From JBBSGD01 sp038254435 (lineage in GTDB: Bacteria > Actinomycetota > CADDZG01 > WHSQ01): a DNA stretch of 64,000 nt. Below are positions 1 to 8,091 of the stretch, in pieces. The stretch is taken from the NCBI GenBank assembly GCA_038254435.1, contig JBBSGD010000002.1:27997-91996 (forward strand). The letters are read 5' to 3'. Numbering within the stretch: the stretch's first letter is position 1; every line of letters starts with the position of its first letter. The notes beneath the pieces are model-generated. The model had not been told where the DNA came from. It did no database searches and saw only the letters and a list, made by a program, of their open reading frames with translations. Made by a program: the position numbers and the translations under genes.

Positions 1-2
1 GC

Positions 3-476
3 GTACCGGACGAGCGGCTCATCGGCGACGTCGACGCGACCGCGCGCTACTTGGCCGGCCTCAGCAGCTCCAACGGGAAGGTCGGTGTCATCGGCTACTG
101 CTCGGGCGGACGGCAGTCGTTCCTGACTGCCTGCAGCCTGAAGCTCGATGCCGCGGTCGACTGTTACGGCGCGTTTGTCACCGGGACCCCGCCGGAAGGC
201 ATGACGCTCAACGTCGAGCCGATCGTGAACCTGACTCCACGGCTGTCTTGTCCCTTGCTGGGCCTGTTCGGAGCCGAGGACTCCCACCCGACGCCGCAGC
301 AGGTGGCCGAGCTCGAGGATGTGCTGAAGCGGCACGACAAGGCGTACGAGCTCCACACCTACGAGGGCGCGGGCCACGGCTTCTTTGCCGTGGATCGCCC
401 CAGCTATCGTCCCGAGGCGGCGGAAGACGGATGGCGACGCATCCTTAACTTCTTTGGAACCCACCTAGCGAGCTGA
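3..476 (+). CDS. Dienelactone hydrolase family protein, C-terminal part (5' end outside window)
   Basis: Alpha/beta hydrolase of the dienelactone hydrolase family, which hydrolyses cyclic ester or lactone substrates in the cytoplasm. The reading frame is open from base 3, so the N-terminus lies upstream of the window; the ATG at 51 is internal. The nucleophile elbow G-Y-C-S-G-G is visible (Cys nucleophile typical of this family), followed by G-A-E-D (catalytic Asp region) and G-A-G-H-G-F (catalytic His), in the family order. About 157 residues are seen of a usual 230-250. The true substrate cannot be told from sequence. A DUF6295 gene starts 11 bases after its stop, so the two may be cotranscribed. 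Confidence 0.85.
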   Translation, partial: VPDERLIGDVDATARYLAGLSSSNGKVGVIGYCSGGRQSFLTACSLKLDAAVDCYGAFVTGTPPEGMTLNVEPIVNLTPRLSCPLLGLFGAEDSHPTPQQVAELEDVLKRHDKAYELHTYEGAGHGFFAVDRPSYRPEAAEDGWRRILNFFGTHLAS

Positions 477-487
477 GGGAGAGGATC

Positions 488-739
488 ATGTGCACTTACT
501 CGACGATCAAGGTCCCGGTGACCACCGGAAGCGGGAAGGGCGGGAGCTGGTTCCCCCTGGCGGACATCAGCGTGTACTACGACCACCCGGTGCACACGCC
601 CGCGGAACACACGCTGAACATCGACTTTCTCAACCCGCAAAGGGGACCCAGCGCCCGAGTGGCCGTCGAGCTAGAGCCGGGTTCAGCTCGCGCTCTCGCC
701 GAAGCTATCTTGACGACGCTCGAATCCCCACCGCACTGA
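488..739 (+). CDS. DUF6295 family protein
   Basis: Small cytoplasmic protein of 83 residues that I recognise as DUF6295 by its opening M-C-T-Y-S-T-I-K-V-P-V, the G-S-G-K-G-G segment and the central D-H-P-V-H-T-P-A-E-H-T-L-N-I-D-F run. The function of the family is unknown. There are no membrane segments or signal peptide. The ATG at 488 follows a GGGAGAGGA purine stretch and gives the family's usual N-terminus. It sits close behind the dienelactone hydrolase gene on the same strand. Confidence 0.8.
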   Translation: MCTYSTIKVPVTTGSGKGGSWFPLADISVYYDHPVHTPAEHTLNIDFLNPQRGPSARVAVELEPGSARALAEAILTTLESPPH

Positions 740-1104
740 TGGCACCTTCCGACTCGGGAGTATGAATGACCGGGCTCTTTGGAGCTTGGTTGAGAGGTCC
801 TGGTCACGACTTGACGGGACCTGCGGTTGCTAGTGCTCGAGCCGCTTTCTAAGGGCCGGGATCAAACCGCCATCAAAACCACCTCCACCTGGCGAGAAGA
901 AAGTCGGTGACGTAGGTCGCGTTTCACATCTCGTTCAGACGGCGCCGGCGCACCGAGCGTTACCGTGTTGACGATCTTGTTGTCGGGCAACGCGGCGACC
1001 GGATAGCGCATGTCGTAGAGGTCTTGGAGATCGCGCCCGTCGGTACTGATAGGACTACCCGCGAGCTCGCGGCGCTCGCGCCACATGCCAAAGCCGCCGC
1101 CCGT
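740..1104. other. Intergenic stretch without a convincing gene
   Basis: This 365-base gap separates the plus-strand DUF6295 gene from the end of the minus-strand AIR-synthase gene. A 74-codon minus-strand frame (862-1086) begins 18 bases after that gene's stop but shows no recognisable family, so I do not call it. No clear terminator hairpin with a T-tract was found. Confidence 0.5.
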
Positions 1105-2166
1105 CTACGCTTGCGCCTCCTCAGCCCAGCGTCCGAACGCCGCCCAGAAAGGATCTACCTCTGGAGCCTGCAACGGCCGCGTACCACTCTCGTCGCTCAT
1201 GGTGATGCCGGTACCAGCGTCCGTAACCTCGCCGACGATGGCTGCATCAATGCGGTTGTCCGCGAACGCGCCTACGAGCTCTTCGGCTCGCTCGGGCACC
1301 ACCGTGGCGATGAGCGTGCCCTCGGAGATGGATACGTAGGGGTCGATGCCGACGTGGTCGCACACGGCGCGCACTTCGGGCCTCACCGGTATGGCGGCCA
1401 GCTCGATGCGCATCCCGGCCTCCGAGGCGCGCGCTACCTCGATGAGACCTCCGAGCACGCCCCCCTCTGTGGCATCGTGCATCGACGTGACGCCTTCGTC
1501 TCGCAGTCCGAACTCAGCCGCGACGCGCGCCTCGGGTACCACCGTCATCTTCTCGAACAATGAATCGGCGGCGCGCACAGTATCTGCACCCACGGCCTCG
1601 GCCAGCCGTCCGGGGAAAGTCGCGGCAAACAACGCGGTTGCTTCGATGGCCGCGCCTTTGGTCACGACCATTTTGTCGCCGAGGCGCGCCATCGAGGGTG
1701 TGACGTACGCGTCTTCGGCTCCAACGGCGATACACGACGCGCCGCCCACCATCGGGTAGTTACAGCCGTCGTAACGAGCGGTGTGGCCGGTCACGATCGT
1801 AATGTCGAGGTCGTCGCATGTCTTGGAGTATGCGCGCCACAGAGAGGCAAGCTCATCGTTCGACATGGCGGATGGCAGGTTGAGATCCACCGTCATCCAG
1901 CGCAAGGGCAGACCGCTCGTGGCGGCGTCGGACGCGAGGATGTGGACTGCGAACCATGCGGCGCGCTCCCATCCATACGTGGGGACGATGAACACCGGGT
2001 CGGTGGTGATTGCCATCACCAGCCCCGGGGCCACCCGCACCACACCGACATCCACCCCATGCTGAGGGCCGACCAGCGTGGCGCTGCTGGATGCGCCAAG
2101 GTTTCCGAGGATGACCTCGGCAAAGGTCTTCCCGGAGATCTTTCCCGTGTCGGCGTCGATTGCCAT
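1105..2166 (-). CDS. AIR synthase-related (ThiL/HypE-fold) protein in a TPP-riboswitch operon
   Basis: Protein of 353 residues with the two-domain PurM/AIR-synthase fold shared by ThiL, HypE, SelD and PurM. Visible hallmarks are G-V-D near residue 38, T-T-D-P-V-F near 55, the A-V-H-I-L-A-S-D-A-A-T-S-G segment corresponding to the SDxAxxGA helix of this superfamily, and H-D-A-T-E-G-G-V-L-G-G in the C-terminal domain. The start ATG overlaps the thiE stop by one base (TGATG) behind an AAAGGAG ribosome site. It is third in a minus-strand operon (zinc alcohol dehydrogenase, thiE, this gene) headed by a TPP riboswitch. By family it should bind ATP; by context it may phosphorylate thiamine phosphate in place of classical ThiL, but this is inference because the N-terminal D-D-A-A motif of ThiL is not obvious. 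Confidence 0.75.
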   Translation of the reverse strand: MAIDADTGKISGKTFAEVILGNLGASSSATLVGPQHGVDVGVVRVAPGLVMAITTDPVFIVPTYGWERAAWFAVHILASDAATSGLPLRWMTVDLNLPSAMSNDELASLWRAYSKTCDDLDITIVTGHTARYDGCNYPMVGGASCIAVGAEDAYVTPSMARLGDKMVVTKGAAIEATALFAATFPGRLAEAVGADTVRAADSLFEKMTVVPEARVAAEFGLRDEGVTSMHDATEGGVLGGLIEVARASEAGMRIELAAIPVRPEVRAVCDHVGIDPYVSISEGTLIATVVPERAEELVGAFADNRIDAAIVGEVTDAGTGITMSDESGTRPLQAPEVDPFWAAFGRWAEEAQA

Positions 2167-2789
2167 CAGGCTCCTTTCATTGAGTGATGCACGGCATCCA
2201 CGAGCGACCGGGTGACGGCGACTGGATCGGGGGCCGCGCCGACGGCCGAGATTACGGCGACGCCGGTAGCCCCGGCCCCCAAGACCAACGCCGCGTTCGA
2301 TGCGTCAATACCGCCGATGCCCACCACGGGTATTCGGGCCGCCGCCGCAATCCCCCGGAGGTGGTTCAAGCCCACGGGCGCCGCTTCTGGCTTTGTAGCG
2401 GTCGCCCACACGGTCACGCCGAGATAGTCGGCGCCGCACGCCTCGGCTGCCCGGGCTTGGTCGGGGGTGGTCACGCTCACGCCGAGGATGGCGTCGCGCC
2501 CGATGGCGGCGCGCACGCCCGTTGGATCGTCGGACTGGCCCACGTGCACTCCGGATGCCCCACTGTCAACGGCCACGTTGACGCGGTCGTTGACGATGAA
2601 ATCCATCCCGGCGGCGCGACACTCCGCCGCAAGCAGTCTTGCGACTGGTAGCAGCTCCGCGACGCCCAGCTCCGGAGCCCTGAGCTGCAGAGCGCTGGCG
2701 CCTCCCTCGATGGCAGCGCGGCCGACCTGGAGATGGCTGCGGCCGGACACGAGGCCCGCCGAGGTTATGACGTAGACACCGAGTCTCAC
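2166..2789 (-). CDS. thiE: Thiamine-phosphate synthase
   Basis: ThiE joins the pyrimidine (HMP-PP) and thiazole (THZ-P) halves to make thiamine phosphate in the cytoplasm. The 207-residue TIM-barrel protein shows F-I-V-N-D-R-V-N-V-A near residue 64, G-V-H-V-G-Q-S-D near 82, D-Y-L-G-V-T-V near 125 followed by the T-A-T-K-P loop, and V-V-G-I-G-G-I near 155. The usual GPVFPT segment reads G-V-T-V-W-A-T, a modest divergence. It starts at GTG, overlapping the stop of the upstream dehydrogenase by four bases (GTGA), so translation is probably coupled. Expression should fall when thiamine pyrophosphate is plentiful, through the riboswitch at the operon head. Confidence 0.9.
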   Translation of the reverse strand: MRLGVYVITSAGLVSGRSHLQVGRAAIEGGASALQLRAPELGVAELLPVARLLAAECRAAGMDFIVNDRVNVAVDSGASGVHVGQSDDPTGVRAAIGRDAILGVSVTTPDQARAAEACGADYLGVTVWATATKPEAAPVGLNHLRGIAAAARIPVVGIGGIDASNAALVLGAGATGVAVISAVGAAPDPVAVTRSLVDAVHHSMKGA

Positions 2790-3796
2790 GGTGTGACGAC
2801 GACGCGGCCTACGACCTCGCCGGCCCGCAGCTTGTCGAGAGCGTCGTTGATGTCCTCGAGCGGGCGCACGTCCGCTATCACCGACTTGAGAAGTCCGCGC
2901 GCGGCGAGGTCGACCGCGACCTCGAGCTCTGCGAAGGTGTTTCCAACAGAGGTTCGGATCTGCTTCTCGTCGACGACTAGGGCGAGCGGGCTGACCGTGA
3001 GTGTGTGGGCGGTATAGCCGATGAAGACGAGCCGGCCGCGCTTGCCGAGCAAGGACAGCGCGATGGGCATCGTCTCTTCGCCGCCGACCAGCTCGAAGAC
3101 TACGTCCGCGCCGAGGCCGCCGGTTACCTGGCCCACGATCTTGCCGGCTTGATCCGGCGTTACGGCGTAATCAGTGCCGAGCTCGCGTGCCTGCGCGAGC
3201 TTGTGCTCCGATCGGCTGATTGTGACCACCCGCGCGCCGCGCAGGCGCGCGAGCTGAATCAGGCTCAAACCGACGCCGCCGGCTCCGTACACGACGGCCG
3301 TCTCGCCGGGCTGTAGCTCGGACACAGCCAGCGCATGGATGGAAGTGGTGGCGCTGCAGCACAGCGTCGCGCCGTCCTCGAAAGACAGCTCGCCGGGCAA
3401 ACGCACAAGGCAGTGCGCGGGTACCGTGACGTACTCCGCGAACCCACCGTCGGACACGAAGGCGAGTAAGCCGCGCGGCGCGAGGCACAGGTTCTGGAAA
3501 CCGCGCAGGCACCAGCGGCACCGGCCGCAGAAGAGGTAGTAGTAGAGAGCGACGCGCTCGCCGGGGGCAAAGCTCTCCACTGCAGAGCCAGTCTCGGCGA
3601 CCTCGCCGGCGACTTCGTGACCGAGGATCATCGGCGTTTTCGCGGGAGGGTAGAGCCCCTCCAGGAAGTGCAGCTCGGTGCCGCAGATGCCCGCCGCACG
3701 TACGCGTACCTTGACCTCGTCGGCACCCGGCTCGGTTACCGGAGCGTCTTCGAGGCGCAGTGGCTCGTGTGGACCATAGAAACGTGCAGAGCGCAC
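2786..3796 (-). CDS. Zinc-dependent medium-chain alcohol dehydrogenase
   Basis: MDR-family zinc dehydrogenase of 336 residues that oxidises alcohols or reduces aldehydes with NAD(P). The catalytic zinc ligands lie in A-G-I-C-G-T-E (near residue 36) and G-H-E-V-A-G-E-V (near 60). The structural zinc cluster C-G-R-C-R-W-C-L-R-G-F-Q-N-L-C is near 91. The nucleotide-binding G-A-G-G-V-G-L is near 170. The start is GTG at 3796-3794, six bases after GGGAG, which is also the 3' strand of the TPP riboswitch. This is the first gene of the thiamine-regulated operon. Its role there is unknown: it may act on a thiazole alcohol or aldehyde in salvage, or be unrelated metabolism captured by the riboswitch. 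Confidence 0.85.
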   Translation of the reverse strand: MRSARFYGPHEPLRLEDAPVTEPGADEVKVRVRAAGICGTELHFLEGLYPPAKTPMILGHEVAGEVAETGSAVESFAPGERVALYYYLFCGRCRWCLRGFQNLCLAPRGLLAFVSDGGFAEYVTVPAHCLVRLPGELSFEDGATLCCSATTSIHALAVSELQPGETAVVYGAGGVGLSLIQLARLRGARVVTISRSEHKLAQARELGTDYAVTPDQAGKIVGQVTGGLGADVVFELVGGEETMPIALSLLGKRGRLVFIGYTAHTLTVSPLALVVDEKQIRTSVGNTFAELEVAVDLAARGLLKSVIADVRPLEDINDALDKLRAGEVVGRVVVTP

Positions 3797-3798
3797 AT

Positions 3799-3887
3799 CG
3801 ATCTCCCTTCGCCGGCATTACCCGGAATCAGGTGGTGGCGGTCGACGGCCGTGTCAGCCGCCCTCTCAGCCCGGTTCCCCGAGCTCC
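3799..3887 (-). promoter_or_regulatory. TPP riboswitch (THI element)
   Basis: Read on the minus strand, the leader contains in order GAGCTCGGGG (3887-3878 region), GGGCTGAGAGGG (3872-3861), then CACCTGATTCCGGGTAATGC (about 3834-3815) and CGGCGAAGGGAG. These match the conserved thiM/thiC core (CUCGGGG, GGCUGAGA, CCUGAUCUGGAUAAUGCC, AGCGUAGGGA) in sequence and order. The optional P3a stem is absent. The final AAGGGAG is at once the closing strand of the aptamer and the Shine-Dalgarno sequence of the GTG at 3796, so ligand binding would hide the ribosome site directly. No terminator hairpin is needed for this mode. Confidence 0.93.
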
Positions 3888-3964
3888 CGCTTCACTGATA
3901 GAGCCTAGTTGATCGCTCGGTTCACGACCAACTGGTGACCAGCCTAGTGACACCCCAACGAGAC

Positions 3965-4528
3965 TCAGGCTTTGCGGCCGGTCATCCCCAGCAGCTTGAT
4001 CTGCAGATCGGCGTCGTTCGGAACCTCCTGTGGTTGGCCGAATGCGCCACCCGCCCGCCACTGCTCGACTTGCGGCTCGAGGGTGTCGTACGCGAACGAC
4101 ACCAGCTCGGGATCGAGCGACTCGTTTGCGCCGATGGCGCGCGCGAGGTCCCACGCGTGAATGACGTGATCGGTGAGTACTTGCCCGACGTAGTCGGGGG
4201 CCGGGAAGTCTCCGAAGGAGAGATGGGTCGTGCGGTCGAGTGCGCCCGGCTCGGCGATTGCGGCGATCGCGCCCGCAGCAGCGCGCGACCAAGCTCCTTG
4301 GGGATCGTCTCTAAGGAGGTCACCGTCGAGTGAATCACCCAAGTCTTCCACTGTCTTGCCGGCGAGAAGGTGGGGCACCCAGGCATTTTCGTTCACGAGG
4401 TGGTTGACGAGATCCCTCACGCTCCACTCGGGACACGGCGTGGATCGACCCCACTGATCGTCGCTCACGACGCGCACGCGTCTGCCGAACTCGTCGGTGG
4501 CACGAGAGAACATCTGGGGCAGGTCCAT
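3965..4528 (-). CDS. TIGR03086 family metal-binding (DinB-like) protein
   Basis: Cytoplasmic four-helix-bundle protein of 187 residues of the DinB/mycothiol-dependent maleylpyruvate isomerase N-terminal type, TIGR03086 subgroup, common in Actinobacteria. Seen directly: T-P-C-P-E-W-S-V-R-D-L-V-N-H-L near residue 30 (first metal-binding His) and D-H-V-I-H-A-W-D-L-A-R-A-I-G near 130 (the paired histidines). Members probably carry a divalent metal and are thought to be thiol-dependent transferases, but the substrate is unknown. The ATG at 4528 is the natural start. It is not in an obvious operon. Confidence 0.85.
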   Translation of the reverse strand: MDLPQMFSRATDEFGRRVRVVSDDQWGRSTPCPEWSVRDLVNHLVNENAWVPHLLAGKTVEDLGDSLDGDLLRDDPQGAWSRAAAGAIAAIAEPGALDRTTHLSFGDFPAPDYVGQVLTDHVIHAWDLARAIGANESLDPELVSFAYDTLEPQVEQWRAGGAFGQPQEVPNDADLQIKLLGMTGRKA

Positions 4529-5082
4529 GACTCATCCTTTCCGGTCCGCGTGGTACTGACGTTATCCGCTGACGGCCGTGCCGCAAGGGGTGTCGACGGT
4601 TCGCGCTCCTGGAGCTTAGCCGGGGAGAACCATTCGTCCTCCCCTCGAGTGTCCCACCACCACTGTCGGCGGGACTGCAAGAGTAGGGACGTCGAGTTGA
4701 GGCGGAAGGTCTCCCGTGTGACACGCGCCTTGCGAGTTTCGGGCCACCACGCCGCTGACCCGGGATGCGAGCGACGCCGCGCCGCCCCCTCGCAGTTTGA
4801 TCAGCCGGCCAGCGCCGTGGTTCGGCGGGCAGGCGGCACCGCGGGCAGCGCGGCGATATGTGCACCGCGTGCACCGCTCCGCTGAGGGGCCCGCTCGGAC
4901 ACCATGTGCACCATGTGCACCGCGAGCAATGCCCTGATGAGGGGTCTGCGCGGGCTCCAAATGCACCACGTGCACCGCCCGATCGGGGGACAAGCGCGGG
5001 CACCATGTGCACCACGTGCACCAGACATTTCGGTTCCCCGCGATTTGCCGGGGTGGTTACGCGCATGCCGTGGTGCTGAGCA
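4529..5082. other. Intergenic region with GTGCACC repeat block and no gene
   Basis: About 550 bases lie between the TIGR03086 gene and the broken VOC gene. Reading frames in both directions here are rich in Val-His-Met or Cys-Thr-Trp because they translate the repeats, so I treat them as spurious. The only organised content is the repeat block at 4859-5022. Confidence 0.7.
4859..5022. repeat. Four spaced GTGCACC-GTGCACC repeat units
   Basis: Four 17-base units of form TGTGCACC-RY-GTGCACC start at 4859, 4905, 4960 and 5006 (steps of 46, 55 and 46). The third has AATGCACC in its first half. The bases between units are also related, each containing a C-TGA/GAT-GGGG-rich segment followed by a GC-rich stretch, so the array behaves as an imperfect tandem repeat of about 46-55 bases. 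A related cluster lies at 63756-64000. The function is unknown: protein-binding site array, lineage-specific intergenic repeat, or recombination substrate. Confidence 0.85.
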
Positions 5083-5492
5083 CTACTCGTCCACGTACAG
5101 GCAGAAGGGGTGCCCAGCCGGATCGAGGAGCACGCGAACGTTGTCCTGGGGCTGGTACTCGGCCAGCTTTGCACCGGCCTCGAGTGCGTGGGCGACTGCG
5201 GCTTTGAGGTCACCCACCTGCAAGTCGAGGTGCATCATCTCTGCTGGGAGCCTTCGGCGGGTGGCCAGACCGGGCGCGCATACTCAGGTGACGTCTGAAA
5301 GGCCAGATACGCCACCCCGTCGGGCGGCCCCACGGCCGCGGATGCAGGCTCGTCCCTGGCGATCTTCCACCCGAGCAGATTTGCGTAGAAGTGAGCGAGC
5401 GCACGCGCGTCGGGTGCATCCAGGACCACGCCCCACCAATCGTGTCGCGACCAGCGCGGCGTCGAATCATCGGATTGTGCCCGTCCACGCAT
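5083..5492 (-). pseudogene. VOC (glyoxalase-like) family gene broken by a frameshift
   Basis: The N-terminal part (from about 5492 down to 5240) encodes W-S-R-H-D-W-W-G-V-V-L-D-A-P-D, the first half of a VOC-superfamily protein, and runs out of frame after W-P-P-A-E-G-S-Q-Q. A different frame continues at once with M-M-H-L-D-L-Q-V-G-D-L and finishes with L-L-D-P-A-G-H-P-F-C-L-Y-V-D-E at 5083. Together they make one typical protein of about 130 residues. The break is at about 5238-5245. Whether it is a real mutation or an assembly/sequencing error cannot be decided here. The upstream start is uncertain. Confidence 0.75.
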
Positions 5493-5595
5493 GAGTAGAT
5501 CGTGCCTTCCCAGGACCGATCTGTCACATAGGGGCACGAGCCTTTAGGGTCAGAGCGGAAACGCCGCCCGATGCCCCGCCGGCAGGAGGAGTGGG

Positions 5596-8067
5596 ATGGA
5601 ACCGGACTACGAGTTCCGCGAGGTCGAAGAGCGCTTAGCGCGCGAATGGGTAGACACCGAGCGCTGGGCCGCGCCTCGGCTTCCGTCCTCCGACAAGCGC
5701 TACGTCGTGACGATGTTCCCCTATCCCTCGGGCGACATGCACATGGGCCACGTCGAGGTCTTTTCCATCCATGATGCGCTGGCTCGCTTCTCTCGAATGA
5801 GGGGCTTCAGCGTCTTGAGTCCCCTTGGGTTCGATGCGTTCGGCCTGCCGGCAGAGAACGCGGCCATCAAGCGCGGCATCAACCCAAAGGAGTGGACTTA
5901 CGCCAACATCGCTCAGCTCAAGTCGTCCGCGCAGAGACTCGGGTGCTCGTTTGACTGGTCACGTTCCTTTGCGACCTGCGACCCTTCCTTCTACAAGTGG
6001 AACCAGTGGTTCTTCTTGCGCTTCTTCGAACGAGGTCTTGCTTATCGCGAGCGCGCACCGGTCAACTGGTGCCCCAACGACAAGACCGTTCTTGCCAACG
6101 AGCAGGTCATCGCCGGACGCTGCGAGCGCTGCGATGCGGTCGTAACCAAGCGGTGGCTCACGCAATGGTTCTTCAGGACCACGGACTATGCCGACCGGCT
6201 GATCGACGACCTCGCCATCAACGTGGGCTGGTCCGAACGTCTCAAGATGCTGCAGCGCAACTGGATTGGACGCTCCGAAGGTGCCGAGGTACGTTTCGAC
6301 ATCGAGGGCGAGAGCGAGCCCGTCACTGTGTTCACCACTCGTCCCGACACCTTGTGGGGTGCCACCTTCTTCGTCCTCGCACCCGAGCACCCGCTGTGCG
6401 ACCGGCTCGCACGGGGGACCGAATACGAAGGCCGGCTGGCGTCGTTCAGGGCCAAGGTAGAGAGCCTTACCGAGATCGACCGCACCTCGACGGAACGGGC
6501 AAAGAAGGGCATCTGGCTCGGCAAGCACGCCACCAACCCCGTCACCGGAGAGGCCATCCCGATCTGGGCCGCCGACTACGTGCTCATGGACTACGGAACG
6601 GGCGCCGTCATGGCGGTGCCGGCGCACGACCAGCGCGACTTCGAGTTCGCACGCAGCTACGACCTGCCGGTTCGCGTAGCCATACAGCCGGCCTCCGGCG
6701 CGCTTGATCCCTCGACGATGGACGCGGCCTATCTGGGTGAGGGCGTGATGGTGGGCAGCGGGACGTTCGACGGGACTCCGTCGGACCGTTCGGTTGCGGC
6801 GGTCACCCAGTGGCTCGAACAAGAGGGACGCGGGCGTCATGCGGTCAACTACCGGCTGCGCGACTGGCTTATCAGCCGCCAGCGTTACTGGGGGACGCCG
6901 ATTCCGATAGTTCACTGCGCCGCCTGCGGCGAAGTGCCGGTTCCCGAGGAGGAGCTTCCGGTCACGCTGCCCGACGACGTCGACTTCGCCCCCACCGGCG
7001 AGCAGTCACCCCTCGCAGGCGCGCACGAGTGGGTCAACGTCCGGTGCCCGAAGTGCGGAGCGGATGCGCACAGGGACACGGACACCATGGACACGTTCGT
7101 CGACTCGTCGTGGTACTTCCACCGTTATCTCGACGCGCATAACGACGAGGAGCCGTTTGCGCGCGAGGTCGATGACGCGTGGATGGCCATCGACCAGTAC
7201 ACGGGGGGCATTGAGCACGCCGTGTTGCATCTCATCTACGCGCGCTTCTGGCAGAAGATCCTCGTCGATATGGGCATGGCGCGCGACCCAGAACCCTTCC
7301 CCGCGCTCCTCAACCAGGGGCAGGTCACGATGGGCGCTAAGCGCATGTCCAAATCACGCGGCAACCTCGTGGACCCAACAAAGGCCTTCGAACGGTACGG
7401 CGCGGACGCCTTGCGTCTCTACATCCTGTTCTCGGGCCCTCCCGACGCCGACTTCGACTGGCCCGAGGAGGGCGTCGATTCCATAGGCCGGGTGACCTAT
7501 CCGTGGCTGCAGAGGGTGTGGCGGTTGGTGGTCGAGGCCGGCGACGCGCCGGTTACGCAGGGCGCCACCTCGGCCGGACCGCTCATCGAACGAATGCACA
7601 GGACGATAAAGGTAGTGACCGCCGACTACGAGGCGTTCTCTTTCAACACCGCCATAGCGCGCCTCATGGAGCTCGTCAACGACGCTTACCGCTACAAGGC
7701 TGAGCCCGACGCAGATGCCGCGGTCTTGCGGAGGGTGGTGGAAAGCGTGCTGCTTCTGCTGTGTCCCATGGCGCCGTTCGTCACGGACGAGGCATGGAGG
7801 CGACTCGGGCACGAGGGCTCGGTGCACGATGAGCCGTGGCCGGTCTTCGACGCGTTGCTCGCGGCCGAGCAAGAGGTCGTGATGATCGTTCAGGTAAACG
7901 GCAGAGTGCGCGACAGGATCACGGTGCCGGCCGATGTCTCTGAAGACATCATGGTCGAGCGCGCGTTTGGCTCGGACAAGGTGAGGGAGCACCTTGGAGG
8001 AAGGGAGCCCGCCAAGGTCATCGCCCGGCCCCCGAAGCTCGTGTCGCTGGTCGTAGCTACCGACTAA
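5596..8067 (+). CDS. leuS: Leucine--tRNA ligase
   Basis: Class I aminoacyl-tRNA synthetase of 823 residues, the usual bacterial LeuRS length, charging tRNA-Leu in the cytoplasm. The HIGH signature appears as P-Y-P-S-G-D-M-H-M-G-H near residue 42. A CP1 editing domain follows, with T-T-R-P-D-T-L-W-G-A-T near 248. The KMSKS loop is M-S-K-S-R-G-N at residue 584, and the C-terminal anticodon and tRNA-binding regions are present, ending in the V-N-G-R-V-R-D segment. A zinc-ribbon-like C-x2-C pair sits near 430-480. The ATG at 5596 follows AGGAGGAG. The short leader shows no T-box core. Confidence 0.97.
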   Translation: MEPDYEFREVEERLAREWVDTERWAAPRLPSSDKRYVVTMFPYPSGDMHMGHVEVFSIHDALARFSRMRGFSVLSPLGFDAFGLPAENAAIKRGINPKEWTYANIAQLKSSAQRLGCSFDWSRSFATCDPSFYKWNQWFFLRFFERGLAYRERAPVNWCPNDKTVLANEQVIAGRCERCDAVVTKRWLTQWFFRTTDYADRLIDDLAINVGWSERLKMLQRNWIGRSEGAEVRFDIEGESEPVTVFTTRPDTLWGATFFVLAPEHPLCDRLARGTEYEGRLASFRAKVESLTEIDRTSTERAKKGIWLGKHATNPVTGEAIPIWAADYVLMDYGTGAVMAVPAHDQRDFEFARSYDLPVRVAIQPASGALDPSTMDAAYLGEGVMVGSGTFDGTPSDRSVAAVTQWLEQEGRGRHAVNYRLRDWLISRQRYWGTPIPIVHCAACGEVPVPEEELPVTLPDDVDFAPTGEQSPLAGAHEWVNVRCPKCGADAHRDTDTMDTFVDSSWYFHRYLDAHNDEEPFAREVDDAWMAIDQYTGGIEHAVLHLIYARFWQKILVDMGMARDPEPFPALLNQGQVTMGAKRMSKSRGNLVDPTKAFERYGADALRLYILFSGPPDADFDWPEEGVDSIGRVTYPWLQRVWRLVVEAGDAPVTQGATSAGPLIERMHRTIKVVTADYEAFSFNTAIARLMELVNDAYRYKAEPDADAAVLRRVVESVLLLLCPMAPFVTDEAWRRLGHEGSVHDEPWPVFDALLAAEQEVVMIVQVNGRVRDRITVPADVSEDIMVERAFGSDKVREHLGGREPAKVIARPPKLVSLVVATD

Positions 8068-8091
8068 TTGCTTGCCGAGACGCTTTACGGG

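Noticed and set aside
862..1086. 74-codon minus-strand ORF after the AIR-synthase gene
   Set aside because: It has no recognisable domain or clear ribosome site, and GC-rich DNA gives such frames by chance.
4859..5022. Possible CRISPR array
   Set aside because: Repeat units are only 17 bases, internally duplicated, and the spacers between them resemble one another. There is no cas gene in the window.
4616..5213. Several long overlapping ORFs in both directions
   Set aside because: They translate the GTGCACC repeats and the opposite strand of GC-rich DNA, with no family pattern and mutual overlap.
5538..5595. T-box leader for leuS
   Set aside because: The stretch before leuS is too short and lacks the T-box core sequence.
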